Source: Desulforamulus ferrireducens | GTDB taxonomy: Bacteria; Bacillota; Desulfotomaculia; Desulfotomaculales; Desulfotomaculaceae | Assembly: GCF_002005145.1 (NCBI RefSeq) | Contig: NZ_CP019698.1 | Location: 248,001 to 312,000 of the forward strand | Direction: 5' to 3' | DNA: 64,000 nt | Shown: in pieces, positions 29,126-37,953 of the stretch | Layout: each line of letters starts with the position of its first letter | How positions within the stretch are numbered: the first letter of the stretch is position 1 | Notes under the pieces: generated by a model | Databases searched by the model: none | What the model was told of the DNA's origin: nothing | Seen by the model: only the letters and a program-made list of their open reading frames with translations | Program-made: the position numbers and the translations under genes

Positions 29126-30994
29126 TTACTTATTAAACACCCAATCCACCAGGAACAGCGAAATATCGGGAACGTAGGAGATCAATAACAGTGCCACAAA
29201 CATGGCCAGGAGGAAGGGTGTAACAGATTTAATGATTTCCTCCAGACGAACCTTAGAAATGCCCGAGGCGACAAACAGGTTTACACCTACCGGTGGGGTG
29301 ATGAAGCCAATGGCTAAGTTTACAACCATGATTACACCGAAGAGGATGGGGTCTACACCCAGCTGAACCACCATGGGCAGCAGGATGGGAGTAAGGATCA
29401 CGATAGCCGCCAGGGCTTCCATGACACAACCAACAATTAACAGGAGAATGTTAATTAGTAACAGAATGACAATCTTACTACTGCTGATGGACAGGAAGAA
29501 GGCTGCCACTGTTTGAGCCACGTGCTCCAGGGCGATCAGACGACCGAAGGCGGTGGCCATGGCAATCAGGAAAATAACCACCGCAGAGGTTAAACCGGAT
29601 TGCACCAAAGAATCGTAGAGATCCTTACCATTTAAATCCTTGTAAATAAAGACACTGACCACCAGACCATACATAGCGGCTACGGCAGCGGATTCGGTGG
29701 GGGTCATAATGCCGCCGTAAATACCGCCTAGGATAATTACCGGAACCAGCAGTGCCAGTTTAGCATTCCAGGTAGCCGTCAAGAGGCCTTTCATGCTAAA
29801 GGATTCTTTACTGCCCCGCCAGCCGTTCTTCTTTGAAATGACAAAGGATACAGTACAGAGGAGCAAACCAATCATAATACCGGGTACAATACCAGCGGTA
29901 AATAACTTGGAGATCGATTGTTCAGCCACTACCCCGTAAATCACAAAGGGGTTACTGGGGGGGATGATTACCCCGATGGAACCGGCCGCTGCCACCAGGG
30001 CGCAGGCAAAACCCGCATGATAACCTTGCTTAATCATGGCAGGAATCATCATGGTACCAATAGCAGCCACAGTAGCTGGACCGGAACCACTAATGGCGGC
30101 AAAGAACATACAAGTTACTACGGTTACCAGGGCTAAACCGCCGGGGAAGAAACCCACCAGTTCGTCAGCCATGGCCAAGAGGCGTTTCATTAACCCACCG
30201 GTGCCCATGATAATACCGGCAGCTACGAAGAAGGGCACAGCCATAATGGGGAAGCTATCAATACCGGTGAAGGCTGTTTGGGCAAAAAAGTCCAGGGGAA
30301 TGGCGTCGGTGGCGATGGAAGTAGCAATGGAACAAGCACCCAAGGCAAAGGCAACAGGCATACCGGTAAAGATGAAAACAAAGAAGTATAAAGCCAGTAC
30401 GGCTACTGAACTTTCCCAACCAATGACATAGACCGGTGCTAACATAATGGCTCCCAGTGCAACACCAAGACCTATTTCTTTAGCGGTCATGCTTTTAAGA
30501 TCAATCACCAGGTTTTGGATAATACGGAAGCACATGAGGGCAAAACCAACGGGCACAGAAGCATAGGCTATCCACATAGGAATTTGTAAAGCGGGTGAGG
30601 ATTGACCGGTTTCCATTTGCATACTCATCATATTCCAACCGCCACTGATAAAGAAGTAGGAAATAAAGAGCATGATCAAGGGGTTGGCTATATCCAGGGC
30701 TTTACTAATATTGGACGGTAAAACACGAATCAAAGCATCCACCCGGATTTGTTCCCGCTTTTTAAAGGCATAACTGGCTCCGATGTAGGAAATCCAAACA
30801 AAAATGTATCTGGCCACCTCTTCCGTCCAGGTGGTCATGTTGGCAATTTCCACAAAGGAAAGCACATACCTGTTAAGAACCTGTAGGTTAATGAGAACAG
30901 TAAAAACAATAAAACCTACAACCATTAATATTTCTTCCAGGCGGTTATCCAGAAAACGAATAAACTTACCAAAGGGGCTCGTGCTGTCTTTCAA
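29126..30994 (-). CDS. dctQM: TRAP transporter, fused small and large membrane subunits (DctQ-DctM)
   Basis: A 622-residue fusion. The DctQ-like four-helix part (about 1-170) contains TTWTEEVARYIFVWISYIGASYAFKKREQIRVDAL in pieces. The DctM-like part of about 12 helices (about 190-620) contains GMPVAFALG, MAVPFFVAAGIIMG, ISGSGPATVAAIGTMMIPAM and PSNPFVIYGV. It imports an organic acid, driven by an ion gradient. TTG 30994 has GAGGAGGG 6 nt upstream; the frame extending to 31087 has no site. Its place near isethionate and sulfoacetaldehyde genes makes a sulfonate the likely substrate (inference). Confidence 0.92.
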   Translation of the reverse strand: MKDSTSPFGKFIRFLDNRLEEILMVVGFIVFTVLINLQVLNRYVLSFVEIANMTTWTEEVARYIFVWISYIGASYAFKKREQIRVDALIRVLPSNISKALDIANPLIMLFISYFFISGGWNMMSMQMETGQSSPALQIPMWIAYASVPVGFALMCFRIIQNLVIDLKSMTAKEIGLGVALGAIMLAPVYVIGWESSVAVLALYFFVFIFTGMPVAFALGACSIATSIATDAIPLDFFAQTAFTGIDSFPIMAVPFFVAAGIIMGTGGLMKRLLAMADELVGFFPGGLALVTVVTCMFFAAISGSGPATVAAIGTMMIPAMIKQGYHAGFACALVAAAGSIGVIIPPSNPFVIYGVVAEQSISKLFTAGIVPGIMIGLLLCTVSFVISKKNGWRGSKESFSMKGLLTATWNAKLALLVPVIILGGIYGGIMTPTESAAVAAMYGLVVSVFIYKDLNGKDLYDSLVQSGLTSAVVIFLIAMATAFGRLIALEHVAQTVAAFFLSISSSKIVILLLINILLLIVGCVMEALAAIVILTPILLPMVVQLGVDPILFGVIMVVNLAIGFITPPVGVNLFVASGISKVRLEEIIKSVTPFLLAMFVALLLISYVPDISLFLVDWVFNK

Positions 30995-31136
30995 AGAAAG
31001 CCCTCCTCTCCAGGGGATAAATATATATGTAAGGTTAATGACATTGAACCAAGTTATTTTCAATGCTAAAATACTAATTGTCATCACAAAAGAAAACTTA
31101 AGGATCTAGAGGGAAAATAAAGGTGCAAATTTGTTT

Positions 31137-31172
31137 TTGATAGGGAGCAACGTGCACATTGCTCCCTATCAA
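31137..31172 (-). promoter_or_regulatory. Intercistronic hairpin between dctP and dctQM
   Basis: A perfect 14-bp inverted repeat (31137-31150 with 31159-31172) with an 8-nt loop. On the transcribed minus strand it is followed by AAAACAAATTT, not a U run, so it is more likely to protect the dctP message from decay than to stop transcription fully. Confidence 0.6.
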
Positions 31173-31199
31173 CATTAAATATCCGGATAAAGTATCGGT

Positions 31200-32267
31200 T
31201 TACTTAAAGATATCTTCTCTGGTTTTACCAAGGGTAGCTAAGATAGAGTCAACATACTCAGGATCGGCCTGGCCGGGTACTACGAATTCATCCCAAACAA
31301 CTTTGGCAGCGTCTTTCCACAGCTTCATTTCTTCAGCGGTGGGTTCATATACTTTGATGCCGTACTTTATGAATTCTTCTTTGCATTCAGCGTCACGCTT
31401 GTTGGCCAGTTCTCTTTGCCATTGCATAGCTTCCTGACCGGCTTCCATGATAGCCTTTTGATGTTCTGGGGAGAGGCTGTCAAAGAGCTTTTTGTTCATG
31501 ACACAGATGTCGGAGCTATAGTTGTAGTTTATTTCGGTAGCATATTTTAGTACTTCATTGTGCTTGCTATCCCACAGTAGGGAGTAGGAGTTACCTTCAC
31601 CTTGTACAGTACCCTGTTGTAAAGCGGTGAAAGTTTCACCCCAGGCAATGGGAGTGGGGTTAGCGCCAAAGGCTTTGTAATCGGCAATTTCAATGGGAGA
31701 GTTGGTTGTTCTGACTTTTAAACCTACGATATCGGCAGGAACTTTAACTTCTTTGGCGTTGTTAACGAACTGACGATAACCATAGTCAGGGAAGAAAATT
31801 ACTTTGAAACCGCGCTCTTCCAGATCTTTGGCCACAGCTTGACCGGGTTCGCCATCTACAACTTTGTAGACCTCTTCTTTGTCAGCAAATATGTAGGGCA
31901 GATCCCAAGCTAAGAATTTGTTGGTGAAACTGGCCATGTTAGGAGTGGAGGAACCGGCTAATTCCAGAGTTCCTTTTTGGGCGCCTTCGATGCACTCACG
32001 GTCACTACCCAGTACGGCGTTGTTAAATACTTGAATTTCGATCTCACCATTGGTCTTTTCTTTTACCAGCTCAGCAAATTTGACGTAGCCCTGGGAAACA
32101 GGGTGGTTGTCCGCTTTAGATTGAGCTAAGCGCATTTTAATAACTTTGCCCTTATCTCCTTCAGCTGCTTTTTCTTTGTCGCCGCCGCCACCGCAGCCGA
32201 CGAGTATGCTAGCCATAAAGGCCATGACCAGAGAGAGAACAAGATACTTCTTCGAGATTTTTTTCAA
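31200..32267 (-). CDS. dctP: TRAP transporter substrate-binding lipoprotein (DctP family)
   Basis: A 355-residue exported lipoprotein with lipobox SILVGC (about residue 20-25) and the DctP fold: MRLAQSKADNHPVSQGYVKFAELVKEKTNGEIEI in pieces, VVDGEPGQAVAKDLEERGFKVI, KVRTTNSPI with the carboxylate-binding Arg, and WGETFTALQQGTVQGEGN. The specificity-determining region cannot be read by eye; neighbouring xsc and islA suggest isethionate or a related sulfonate. First gene of the transporter operon. Confidence 0.92.
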   Translation of the reverse strand: MKKISKKYLVLSLVMAFMASILVGCGGGGDKEKAAEGDKGKVIKMRLAQSKADNHPVSQGYVKFAELVKEKTNGEIEIQVFNNAVLGSDRECIEGAQKGTLELAGSSTPNMASFTNKFLAWDLPYIFADKEEVYKVVDGEPGQAVAKDLEERGFKVIFFPDYGYRQFVNNAKEVKVPADIVGLKVRTTNSPIEIADYKAFGANPTPIAWGETFTALQQGTVQGEGNSYSLLWDSKHNEVLKYATEINYNYSSDICVMNKKLFDSLSPEHQKAIMEAGQEAMQWQRELANKRDAECKEEFIKYGIKVYEPTAEEMKLWKDAAKVVWDEFVVPGQADPEYVDSILATLGKTREDIFK

Positions 32268-32380
32268 ATCAATCTCCTCCTCAAATGTTAGTCAACTAAA
32301 ACAATAAAGCCTCTCTAGCTATTAGTTTGTCTGCCAAGACACCTCCTTGCTTTCTGCATATTAGGGTCACTTGAACTGGA

Positions 32381-32394
32381 CACTACTGGTAGTG
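32381..32394. promoter_or_regulatory. Palindromic operator candidate in the TRAP leader
   Basis: CACTAC-TG-GTAGTG, a perfect 14-bp palindrome about 15-30 nt downstream of the predicted transcription start of the TRAP operon. A repressor site is plausible; the regulator is unknown. Confidence 0.4.
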
Positions 32395-32416
32395 ACTTAC
32401 GAACCACTTTATGTGA

Positions 32417-32445
32417 ATTGTATTACATTAAAATTAGCAAGTCAA
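32417..32445 (-). promoter_or_regulatory. Sigma-A promoter of the TRAP operon
   Basis: On the minus strand TTGACT (32445-32440), a 17-nt spacer, and TACAAT (32422-32417). Start expected near 32410, giving a ~140-nt leader before dctP. Confidence 0.65.
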
Positions 32446-32580
32446 TTACGTAAATTAACAAATTTATTAAAAAAATTACGGCTGAAGAGAGGAAAATGTC
32501 GTTTTTTGTCTAAGTGTACAGTCAATCGTGCCCTATTTTCAGAAAATAACAGTTATTTTAGTGGGGGGGAAGCGGACATT

Positions 32581-32994
32581 ATGCAATTGTTAACACAAGA
32601 ACTTGCTGCGGAGGCCATTAAAAAGGCCATGGATTTGGCCACCAAAGATTATCAACGTCCGGTTTGTGTTTCGGTCTGCGATGAAAATGGCTACCTGATA
32701 AACTTTGTGCGGATGGACGGGGCGCCTATCAGATGTATTGAAATCGCTTTGCGCAAGGCTTATACTGCTGCCCGGATGGGTATATCCACCGGTGCTTTTT
32801 TGAACAGATTACGTCAAGAGCAAGTGGAAATAGGCTACTTTGGAGATGCCCTGTTTACCGCCTTGCCTGGGGGCAGTGTCATAAAAAATGAGGTTGGTCA
32901 GGTCATAGGGGCCATTGGCGTTAGTGGTCTGGCTACCTCGGAAGACGAAAAAATAAGTGAAGCTGTGGCTGCCTGGGCGTCAAATCAGCCCTAA
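32581..32994 (+). CDS. GlcG/HbpS-like (DUF336) protein
   Basis: A 137-residue GlcG/HbpS-family protein, seen as AIKKAMDLATKDYQRPVCVSVCDENGYLINFVRMDGAP, RKAYTAARMG, LPGGSVIKNEVGQVIGAIGVSG. Members bind small ligands or haem and often sit in organic-acid or diol catabolic clusters. No signal peptide. ATG 32581 is behind GGGGGGGAAG; a longer frame upstream is AT-rich noncoding-like. It is divergent from dctP with a shared 313-nt intergenic region. Exact role unknown. Confidence 0.85.
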   Translation: MQLLTQELAAEAIKKAMDLATKDYQRPVCVSVCDENGYLINFVRMDGAPIRCIEIALRKAYTAARMGISTGAFLNRLRQEQVEIGYFGDALFTALPGGSVIKNEVGQVIGAIGVSGLATSEDEKISEAVAAWASNQP

Positions 32995-32995
32995 A

Positions 32996-33057
32996 CAAAA
33001 AGCAAAAGGAGTTTAAATTAAGGGGGTCCTTAATTTAAAACTCCTTTTGCTTTTTAT
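32996..33057. terminator. Long bidirectional terminator
   Basis: About 27 nt (from 32997) pair almost perfectly with 33031-33057, ending in GCTTTTT. It separates the convergent GlcG-like and GntR genes. Confidence 0.88.
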
Positions 33058-33072
33058 ATTCTAAAACGAGAA

Positions 33073-33846
33073 TTATATACAGAAATTTGCCAGTAAGGTA
33101 TCGACATAGTCTGATCTATAGGTGGGATTGGTGCGATAAACCTTGGTAATGAGGGAATACTTGTCTCCCCGGTAAACCGCGGAGTAATACTCAATTCTTT
33201 TTCCTGTGGGATCGAAGGTTAAACGTTCAATAACCAAAACGCTGGTGGTAGGTGTAATACCGAGAATTTTAGCGTCAGCGCTGGTAGGAAGTTGAGCCGT
33301 TATTTTTTGTTTGGCGCAATCCAGTTGAATGCCCAGGGATTCCAGAGTTGCGTAGATACCCACTTCATCAAGATCGTATTCTGCCAATTTCTTACCCAAT
33401 TCCACCGGGTAATGGTGTCTTTCAATGGCAATGGGGTCACCGTCGGCAAACCGAATTCTTTTAATAAAATAGCTTTCTTCAATGCCTAACATTTGGGAAA
33501 CCTTGGCATCACGCCGAATTTCCTGGGTTAGCAGTTTAGCTCCCGGTTTCATACCCAAGCGTTCAATGGTTTCGTTAAAACTACTTAAGTTACCTAACCA
33601 ATTGTTAACTGAACGTTGAGGCTTAATAAAGGTGCCTTTTCCATGTATTTTCTCCAATATCCCTTCATGCACTAAAGCCGATACAGCTTCCCGAACGGTG
33701 GTGCGACTAACATTGTATTGATCCATTAATTCTCTCTCGCTAGGGATCTTTTCGGTAAATACCCGCTCTTTAATTTTGCTTTTCAGCAATTCTTTTAGCT
33801 GTATGTGCAAAGGAATTGGGCTGTTAGGATCAAGATCCATAGACAT
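33073..33846 (-). CDS. GntR-family regulator, HutC/UTRA type
   Basis: A 257-residue regulator. The winged HTH (about 10-75) has IPLHIQLKELLKSKI, SERELMDQYNVSRTTVREAVSALVHEGILEKIHGKGTFI. The UTRA effector domain (about 95-240) follows. It is divergent from xsc and separated from it by 358 nt, so it probably controls xsc and perhaps the TRAP genes in response to a sulfonate or its product (inference). It carries its own candidate operator 18 nt upstream. Confidence 0.9.
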   Translation of the reverse strand: MSMDLDPNSPIPLHIQLKELLKSKIKERVFTEKIPSERELMDQYNVSRTTVREAVSALVHEGILEKIHGKGTFIKPQRSVNNWLGNLSSFNETIERLGMKPGAKLLTQEIRRDAKVSQMLGIEESYFIKRIRFADGDPIAIERHHYPVELGKKLAEYDLDEVGIYATLESLGIQLDCAKQKITAQLPTSADAKILGITPTTSVLVIERLTFDPTGKRIEYYSAVYRGDKYSLITKVYRTNPTYRSDYVDTLLANFCI

Positions 33847-33863
33847 CCCTCCTCAAAAAAGTA

Positions 33864-33887
33864 TATTATGTAAAACTTAACATAATA
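33864..33887. promoter_or_regulatory. Inverted repeat upstream of the GntR gene
   Basis: TATTATG (33864-33870), 10 nt, CATAATA (33881-33887). Its position close to the GntR start suggests autoregulation. The rest of 33888-34090 is AT-rich with no gene seen. Confidence 0.45.
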
Positions 33888-34099
33888 GTTGTCAGAGTTG
33901 CAACAGGAAAGAAGCGACAGAATGAAATAATATTAATTATATTTAAATATTTATGTGCCAGTTTAAAAGCATTTATTGTTTTTTAAATTGCTTTAGGGAA
34001 TTTATGCAAAAATATTAACTATGTAAGCAAAACGACAAAAATATAGAGATATCCTTCACAAGGAAAAGAAAAAGTCAAAAAACCCCGTTTTTTTGTCTA

Positions 34100-34160
34100 T
34101 TGACTAGCTGACTTAGTGAAAATTATAATTACTCCAACAACTGGTCGTTACGTCATGACG
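34100..34160 (+). promoter_or_regulatory. xsc promoter and palindromic operator
   Basis: TTGACT (34100-34105), an 18-nt spacer, TATAAT (34124-34129). A perfect palindrome CGTCATGACG lies at 34151-34160, about 15-25 nt after the expected start, a typical repressor position. Confidence 0.65.
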
Positions 34161-34204
34161 AATGGTTATGATGGAGCACCCTATAAAGGAGGTTATTACA
34201 AGAG

Positions 34205-35941
34205 ATGTCAAAGGTTAAAATGACACCCAGTGAAGCCATTGTGGAAACTCTTTTACAAGAAGAGGTAAACCACGTAACCGGTATTGTGGGTTCTGCTTTT
34301 ATGGACATGCTGGATTTGTTCCCCACCGCCGGTATTAAATTTATTCCAGTTCGTCATGAACAATCCGCTGCTCACATGGAAGATGCTTACACCAGAGTAA
34401 CTGGTAAGGCCGGTGTTTGTGTGGGTCAAAACGGCCCCGGTGTTACCAACATGGTCACTTCAGTGGCTGCCGCTAATATGGCTCATACCCCGATGGTGGT
34501 ACTTTCTCCCTCTGCCGGTACACCTACCATTGGTTGGGACGGCTTCCAGGAATGCGATCAGGTATCTGTCTTTAGGGCTATCACCAAAGCCACTGTGCGT
34601 GTTCCTCATCCCAAAAGAGCCGGCGATTGCCTGAGAACTGCCTTCCGCATTGCCTATGCTAAACGTGGCCCTGTTCTTTATGACATTCCCCGGGATTATT
34701 TCTACGGTGAGCTGGAAGAACGTATTCTTGCCCCCCATCAATACCGGGTGGACGCCCGCGGTTGTGGTTCCTTAGAAGCTCTGGATCGCGCTGCCGAGGT
34801 ATTAGCCAATGCTAAACGTCCGGTAATTATTGCCGGTAGAGGTGTGGTGGACGCCCAGGCTAAGGATGTTGTGGCAGAAATTGCTAAACATTTAACCGCT
34901 CCAGTGGCAGTTACCTACCTACATAACGATGCTTTCTATGCTGACAACCAATTCTGGGTAGGACCTATTGGCTACATGGGTTCTAAAGCAGCCATGTATT
35001 GCCTCCAGGAAGCTGATGTAATCCTGGGTATTGGTACCAGGCTGTCGGTATTTGGTACACTTCCCCAATATGACATCAACTATTTCCCGGAAGATGCCAA
35101 AATTATTCAAATTGACATTAATCCTGAGCATATTGGCCGTACCCATCCGGTGGAAGTTGGTATCATTGGTGATGCTAAGGAAGCTAGCGTTGAAATTCTT
35201 AAGCGTCTGCAAGCCAAGGATCCCAATCCGGCTGTAAAAGAAGAACAATTGGCTAAAATGCTGGCCCGTAAGAAGGAATGGGACGAGGAAATTGTTAATG
35301 CTGCCATGGTTGACGGCAATCCCATTAATCCCCGCAGAGCACTGTTAGAGCTTTCCCGTGCTATACCGCAAAATGCCATTGTTACCACTGACATCGGTAA
35401 CGTATCCTCCACCGCTAACAGTTACTTGAGATTTTCCGGTGAAGGTAGACACATTGCAGCTTTAACCTTTGGTAACACCGGCTTTGCCTACCCCGCTGCT
35501 TTAGGTGCTCAAATTGCCCGCCCGGATGCTCCGGTGGTGGCCATTGTTGGTGATGGCGCTTGGGGTATGAGCTTACATGAAGTAAGCACAGCTGTTGAAC
35601 AAAATCTGCCCGTGGTAGCTTGCGTCTTTAGAAACATGGCCTGGTGTGCCGAGAAGAAAAACCAGGTGGATTTCTACAACAACCGTTTCATTGGTTGCGA
35701 CATTCCTAACCCCGAAAGCTTTGTGCCCGTGGCCAAGGCTATGGGAGCCGAAGGAATCAGAGTAGATAACCCCACCCAAGTGGGAGAAGCTCTGGAACAA
35801 GCCTTAAAGAGCCGCAAGCCCACCGTGCTTGAGTTGGTGGTTGATGGCACCCAGTTGGCACCTCCCTTCAGAAAGGATGCCCTGGCCTTACCCACCCGCT
35901 ATCTGCCCAAATATGCGCATTTAGATTATAGAAACTGGTAA
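34205..35941 (+). CDS. xsc: Sulfoacetaldehyde acetyltransferase
   Basis: A 578-residue thiamine-diphosphate enzyme that converts sulfoacetaldehyde plus phosphate to acetyl phosphate and sulfite. It shows [24 protein letters not shown], the cofactor-activating Glu in [26 protein letters not shown], and the ThDP-binding [21 protein letters not shown] with [13 protein letters not shown]. The N-terminal GSAFMD and SPSAG stretches are Xsc-like rather than acetolactate-synthase-like. AAAGGAGG lies upstream. Phosphotransacetylase is not adjacent. Sulfite produced would feed dissimilatory sulfite reduction. Confidence 0.93.
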   Translation: MSKVKMTPSEAIVETLLQEEVNHVTGIVGSAFMDMLDLFPTAGIKFIPVRHEQSAAHMEDAYTRVTGKAGVCVGQNGPGVTNMVTSVAAANMAHTPMVVLSPSAGTPTIGWDGFQECDQVSVFRAITKATVRVPHPKRAGDCLRTAFRIAYAKRGPVLYDIPRDYFYGELEERILAPHQYRVDARGCGSLEALDRAAEVLANAKRPVIIAGRGVVDAQAKDVVAEIAKHLTAPVAVTYLHNDAFYADNQFWVGPIGYMGSKAAMYCLQEADVILGIGTRLSVFGTLPQYDINYFPEDAKIIQIDINPEHIGRTHPVEVGIIGDAKEASVEILKRLQAKDPNPAVKEEQLAKMLARKKEWDEEIVNAAMVDGNPINPRRALLELSRAIPQNAIVTTDIGNVSSTANSYLRFSGEGRHIAALTFGNTGFAYPAALGAQIARPDAPVVAIVGDGAWGMSLHEVSTAVEQNLPVVACVFRNMAWCAEKKNQVDFYNNRFIGCDIPNPESFVPVAKAMGAEGIRVDNPTQVGEALEQALKSRKPTVLELVVDGTQLAPPFRKDALALPTRYLPKYAHLDYRNW

Positions 35942-35963
35942 TATTAAGTGATAGTGCTATAAT

Positions 35964-35993
35964 AAACACGGGGGGAGCAGTCCCTCCGTGTTT
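35964..35993 (+). terminator. Terminator-like hairpin after xsc
   Basis: AAACACGG and CCGTGTTT bracket GGGG...CCCT at 35964-35993. There is only a short T run, so termination may be partial. Confidence 0.5.
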
Positions 35994-36046
35994 GCAATGC
36001 CAGCGGTACTTTGTGTTAAATTATGAATAAAAAGGGGAGTGGTATC

Positions 36047-36559
36047 ATGGCAGCTAAGAAGATTGCGTTGTTTGTGGAGGATAATTATAACGACCTGGAG
36101 TTTTGGTATCCCTATTACCGCATGTTGGAAGAGGGCTATGAAGTAGCTGTTATTGGTACTGGTAACAGAGAACAGTTTACCAGCAAAATGGGCCTGCCGG
36201 CCAAGGTTAACCTCTCCTCCAGTCAGGTAAACACCGCGGAGTTTGCGGCGGTAATTATCCCCGGAGGTTATGCGCCGGATAAAATGCGCATAGATCAAGA
36301 TATGCTAAGAATTGTCCGGGAAATGAATGACAGTGGCAAGGTTGTGGCTGCCATCTGCCATGCCGGCTGGGTATTGGTTTCCGCCGGAGTAATTAAGGGT
36401 AAAAAGGCAACCGCTTGCAAAATGATTAAAGACGACCTGGTTAATGCCGGGGCAGAGTATGTTGATCAAGAAGTGGTGGTTGACGGCAATATTATTACCT
36501 CCAGGGTACCCGATGACTTGCCGGCTTTCTGTCGGGAGATCTTAAAGAAGCTTAAATAA
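36047..36559 (+). CDS. DJ-1/PfpI family protein
   Basis: A 170-residue class I amidotransferase-like protein. It shows KKIALFVEDNYNDLEFWYPYYRMLEEG, the nucleophile elbow AAICHAGWVL (Cys about 105) and a conserved Glu near residue 15. Members are proteases, glyoxalases or chaperones; the activity here is not determinable. I chose ATG 36047 behind AAAGGGGAG; an ATG 24 nt upstream has no site. Confidence 0.88.
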   Translation: MAAKKIALFVEDNYNDLEFWYPYYRMLEEGYEVAVIGTGNREQFTSKMGLPAKVNLSSSQVNTAEFAAVIIPGGYAPDKMRIDQDMLRIVREMNDSGKVVAAICHAGWVLVSAGVIKGKKATACKMIKDDLVNAGAEYVDQEVVVDGNIITSRVPDDLPAFCREILKKLK

Positions 36560-36595
36560 CAAAGATCCTGATTTTGCAGGACAGGAGTGAACTAA

Positions 36596-36772
36596 TTGTC
36601 TCAGCAGAATATTACGGTTACTCTGCCCACAAGGCTGGTTGAAATACTGGAAAGCGAAGCTGCCCGGCAAAACAAGGATTTATCCGAGACCATCCGGGAA
36701 ATCGTCATCTTTTATCTAAATCAGAAGAGCTTAGAGCAAAACATTAACAGAAGTGTTTTTGCCATGGATTAA
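36596..36772 (+). CDS. Small ribbon-helix-helix (CopG/Arc-like) protein
   Basis: A 58-residue protein starting with TTG behind ACAGGAG. It reads MSQQNITVTLPTRLVEILE, then SEAARQNKDLSETIREIV: a beta strand (NITVTLP) followed by two helices, the ribbon-helix-helix pattern. It probably binds DNA as a dimer. It follows the DJ-1 gene by 36 nt and ends in a good terminator. No toxin partner is seen next to it. Confidence 0.75.
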   Translation: MSQQNITVTLPTRLVEILESEAARQNKDLSETIREIVIFYLNQKSLEQNINRSVFAMD

Positions 36773-36775
36773 CAA

Positions 36776-36816
36776 AACCACCTTACTGTGCAAGGGCAAC
36801 AGTAAGGTGGTTTTTC
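36776..36816 (+). terminator. Terminator after the RHH gene
   Basis: A perfect 14-bp stem (36776-36789 with 36799-36812), then TTTC. The opposite strand also has an A/T flank, so it may serve the convergent amidohydrolase gene. Confidence 0.85.
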
Positions 36817-36840
36817 TTTGGTCTGGTGATAAAAGATAAT

Positions 36841-37668
36841 TTATAGTCCCAAAATCCTGGCAGCGTTTTTATACATCACCTTTTCCCTTACTTCATCGGT
36901 GAAGGGCAGCTTTTGATAGCTTTGTAAGGCATCTTTAAAATCCACAAAGGGGTGGGCGCTGGCAAAAAGTAACTTATCGCTGATAATGGTATTAGCAGCC
37001 TGTACATAGGCCTCGGCCATGGGGAAGAATTCATATTCGGACATATCAAAATAAACATTGGCATTACGCTGGGCCACAGTAATCATCTCATTAACCCAGG
37101 GGTAAGCACCGTGGCTGACGATAATGGTCAATTCAGGAAAATCACGGGCCACAAAATCAATATAACGGGGTGCCACATGATCAATTACAGCGTTAGGCAC
37201 CAAAGATGCCGGACCTGTGGTAATGACGATGGGGATATTTAATTCGCAACATTTGGCGTAAATGGGATAGTATTTGGCATCATTTACATAAATTTGCGCG
37301 AGATAGGGATCGATGGAAGCTCCTTTGAGACCCAGTTCATTAACTGACCGGCTTAGCTCACGCACTGCTGCCATACCCTTGTGAGGATCAAGACCGGCAA
37401 AACCGATAAACTTATCGGGGTAGCTGTTGACAAAACTGGCCACTCCATCATTGCTGCCTTTCCATTGGTAGGTGGTTTCGGCATCTCTGCCCAGGATTAC
37501 CGCCTTCTCGATACCATGGCGGTCCATATCCTCAACAATTTCCTCCAAGGGCTGGGTTTTCTTGGCGGAAAAATTAATGGAGTCGCACAGGGCCTTAAAC
37601 ATTTTGCTTTGGCCAATGGCCATCACATCGGGGGTGTGAGGTCTAAATCTAAAGTCAATTACTTTCAA
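36841..37668 (-). CDS. Amidohydrolase family protein (Amidohydro_2)
   Basis: A 275-residue metal-dependent hydrolase-like TIM barrel: KVIDFRFRPHTPD replaces the usual DxHxH start, with MDRHGIEKAVILGRD, YPDKFIGFAGLDP, GLKGASIDPYLAQIYVND, HGAYPWVNEMI and FASAHPFVDF. The usual first metal-binding HxH appears as RFRPH, so catalysis may be decarboxylase/lyase-like or altered. TTG 37668 has AAGGAG 9 nt upstream and fits the family start. A perfect sigma-54 promoter lies about 70 nt upstream, linking it to the islA regulon. Confidence 0.82.
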   Translation of the reverse strand: MKVIDFRFRPHTPDVMAIGQSKMFKALCDSINFSAKKTQPLEEIVEDMDRHGIEKAVILGRDAETTYQWKGSNDGVASFVNSYPDKFIGFAGLDPHKGMAAVRELSRSVNELGLKGASIDPYLAQIYVNDAKYYPIYAKCCELNIPIVITTGPASLVPNAVIDHVAPRYIDFVARDFPELTIIVSHGAYPWVNEMITVAQRNANVYFDMSEYEFFPMAEAYVQAANTIISDKLLFASAHPFVDFKDALQSYQKLPFTDEVREKVMYKNAARILGL

Positions 37669-37736
37669 GTTTTCCCACTCCTTTTTAGTCCTGATAAAAG
37701 CTGGCAAAGTACTTGCTGCTTATTAATGAATTAACA

Positions 37737-37752
37737 AGCAAAACCTGTGCCA
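37737..37752 (-). promoter_or_regulatory. Sigma-54 promoter of the amidohydrolase gene
   Basis: Read on the minus strand: TGGCAC-N5-TTGCT (37752 to 37737), an exact match to the -24/-12 consensus TGGCAC-N5-TTGCW. The predicted start is near 37726, 58 nt before the chosen start codon. Confidence 0.85.
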
Positions 37753-37825
37753 TTTGTAACAAGCAATTGCTTTCTTGTTTTTTTAGCTTTGCAGTCATCG
37801 TTTTCTGCGTAGTTATTTCCCGTGC

Positions 37826-37841
37826 GTTGCATTCTTGCAAC
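37826..37841. promoter_or_regulatory. Candidate activator site (UAS) for the sigma-54 regulator
   Basis: GTTGCA-N4-TGCAAC, a perfect palindrome about 107 nt upstream of the predicted amidohydrolase start. It resembles the palindrome upstream of islA (TTGTTGC/GCAACAA). Confidence 0.6.
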
Positions 37842-37912
37842 AAGATATTTAGCTGAGACAACAGGTAATTGGGTTATGTACATAATGGCACAAGGTGGAT
37901 GGGGTGGAATAA

Positions 37913-37950
37913 AAAATAGTTGCAAACCGGCAACTTTTGATGCCGGTTTG
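37913..37950 (-). terminator. Terminator of the sigma-54 regulator gene
   Basis: On the minus strand a stem formed by AGTTGCAAACCGGCA and its complement is followed by ATTTTTTATT. Clear rho-independent form. Confidence 0.85.
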
Positions 37951-37953
37951 CAA

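Noticed and set aside
31137-31172. Rho-independent terminator between dctP and dctQM
   Set aside because: The stem is strong, but no U run follows on the transcribed strand and the genes belong to one transporter, so an mRNA-stability role is more likely.
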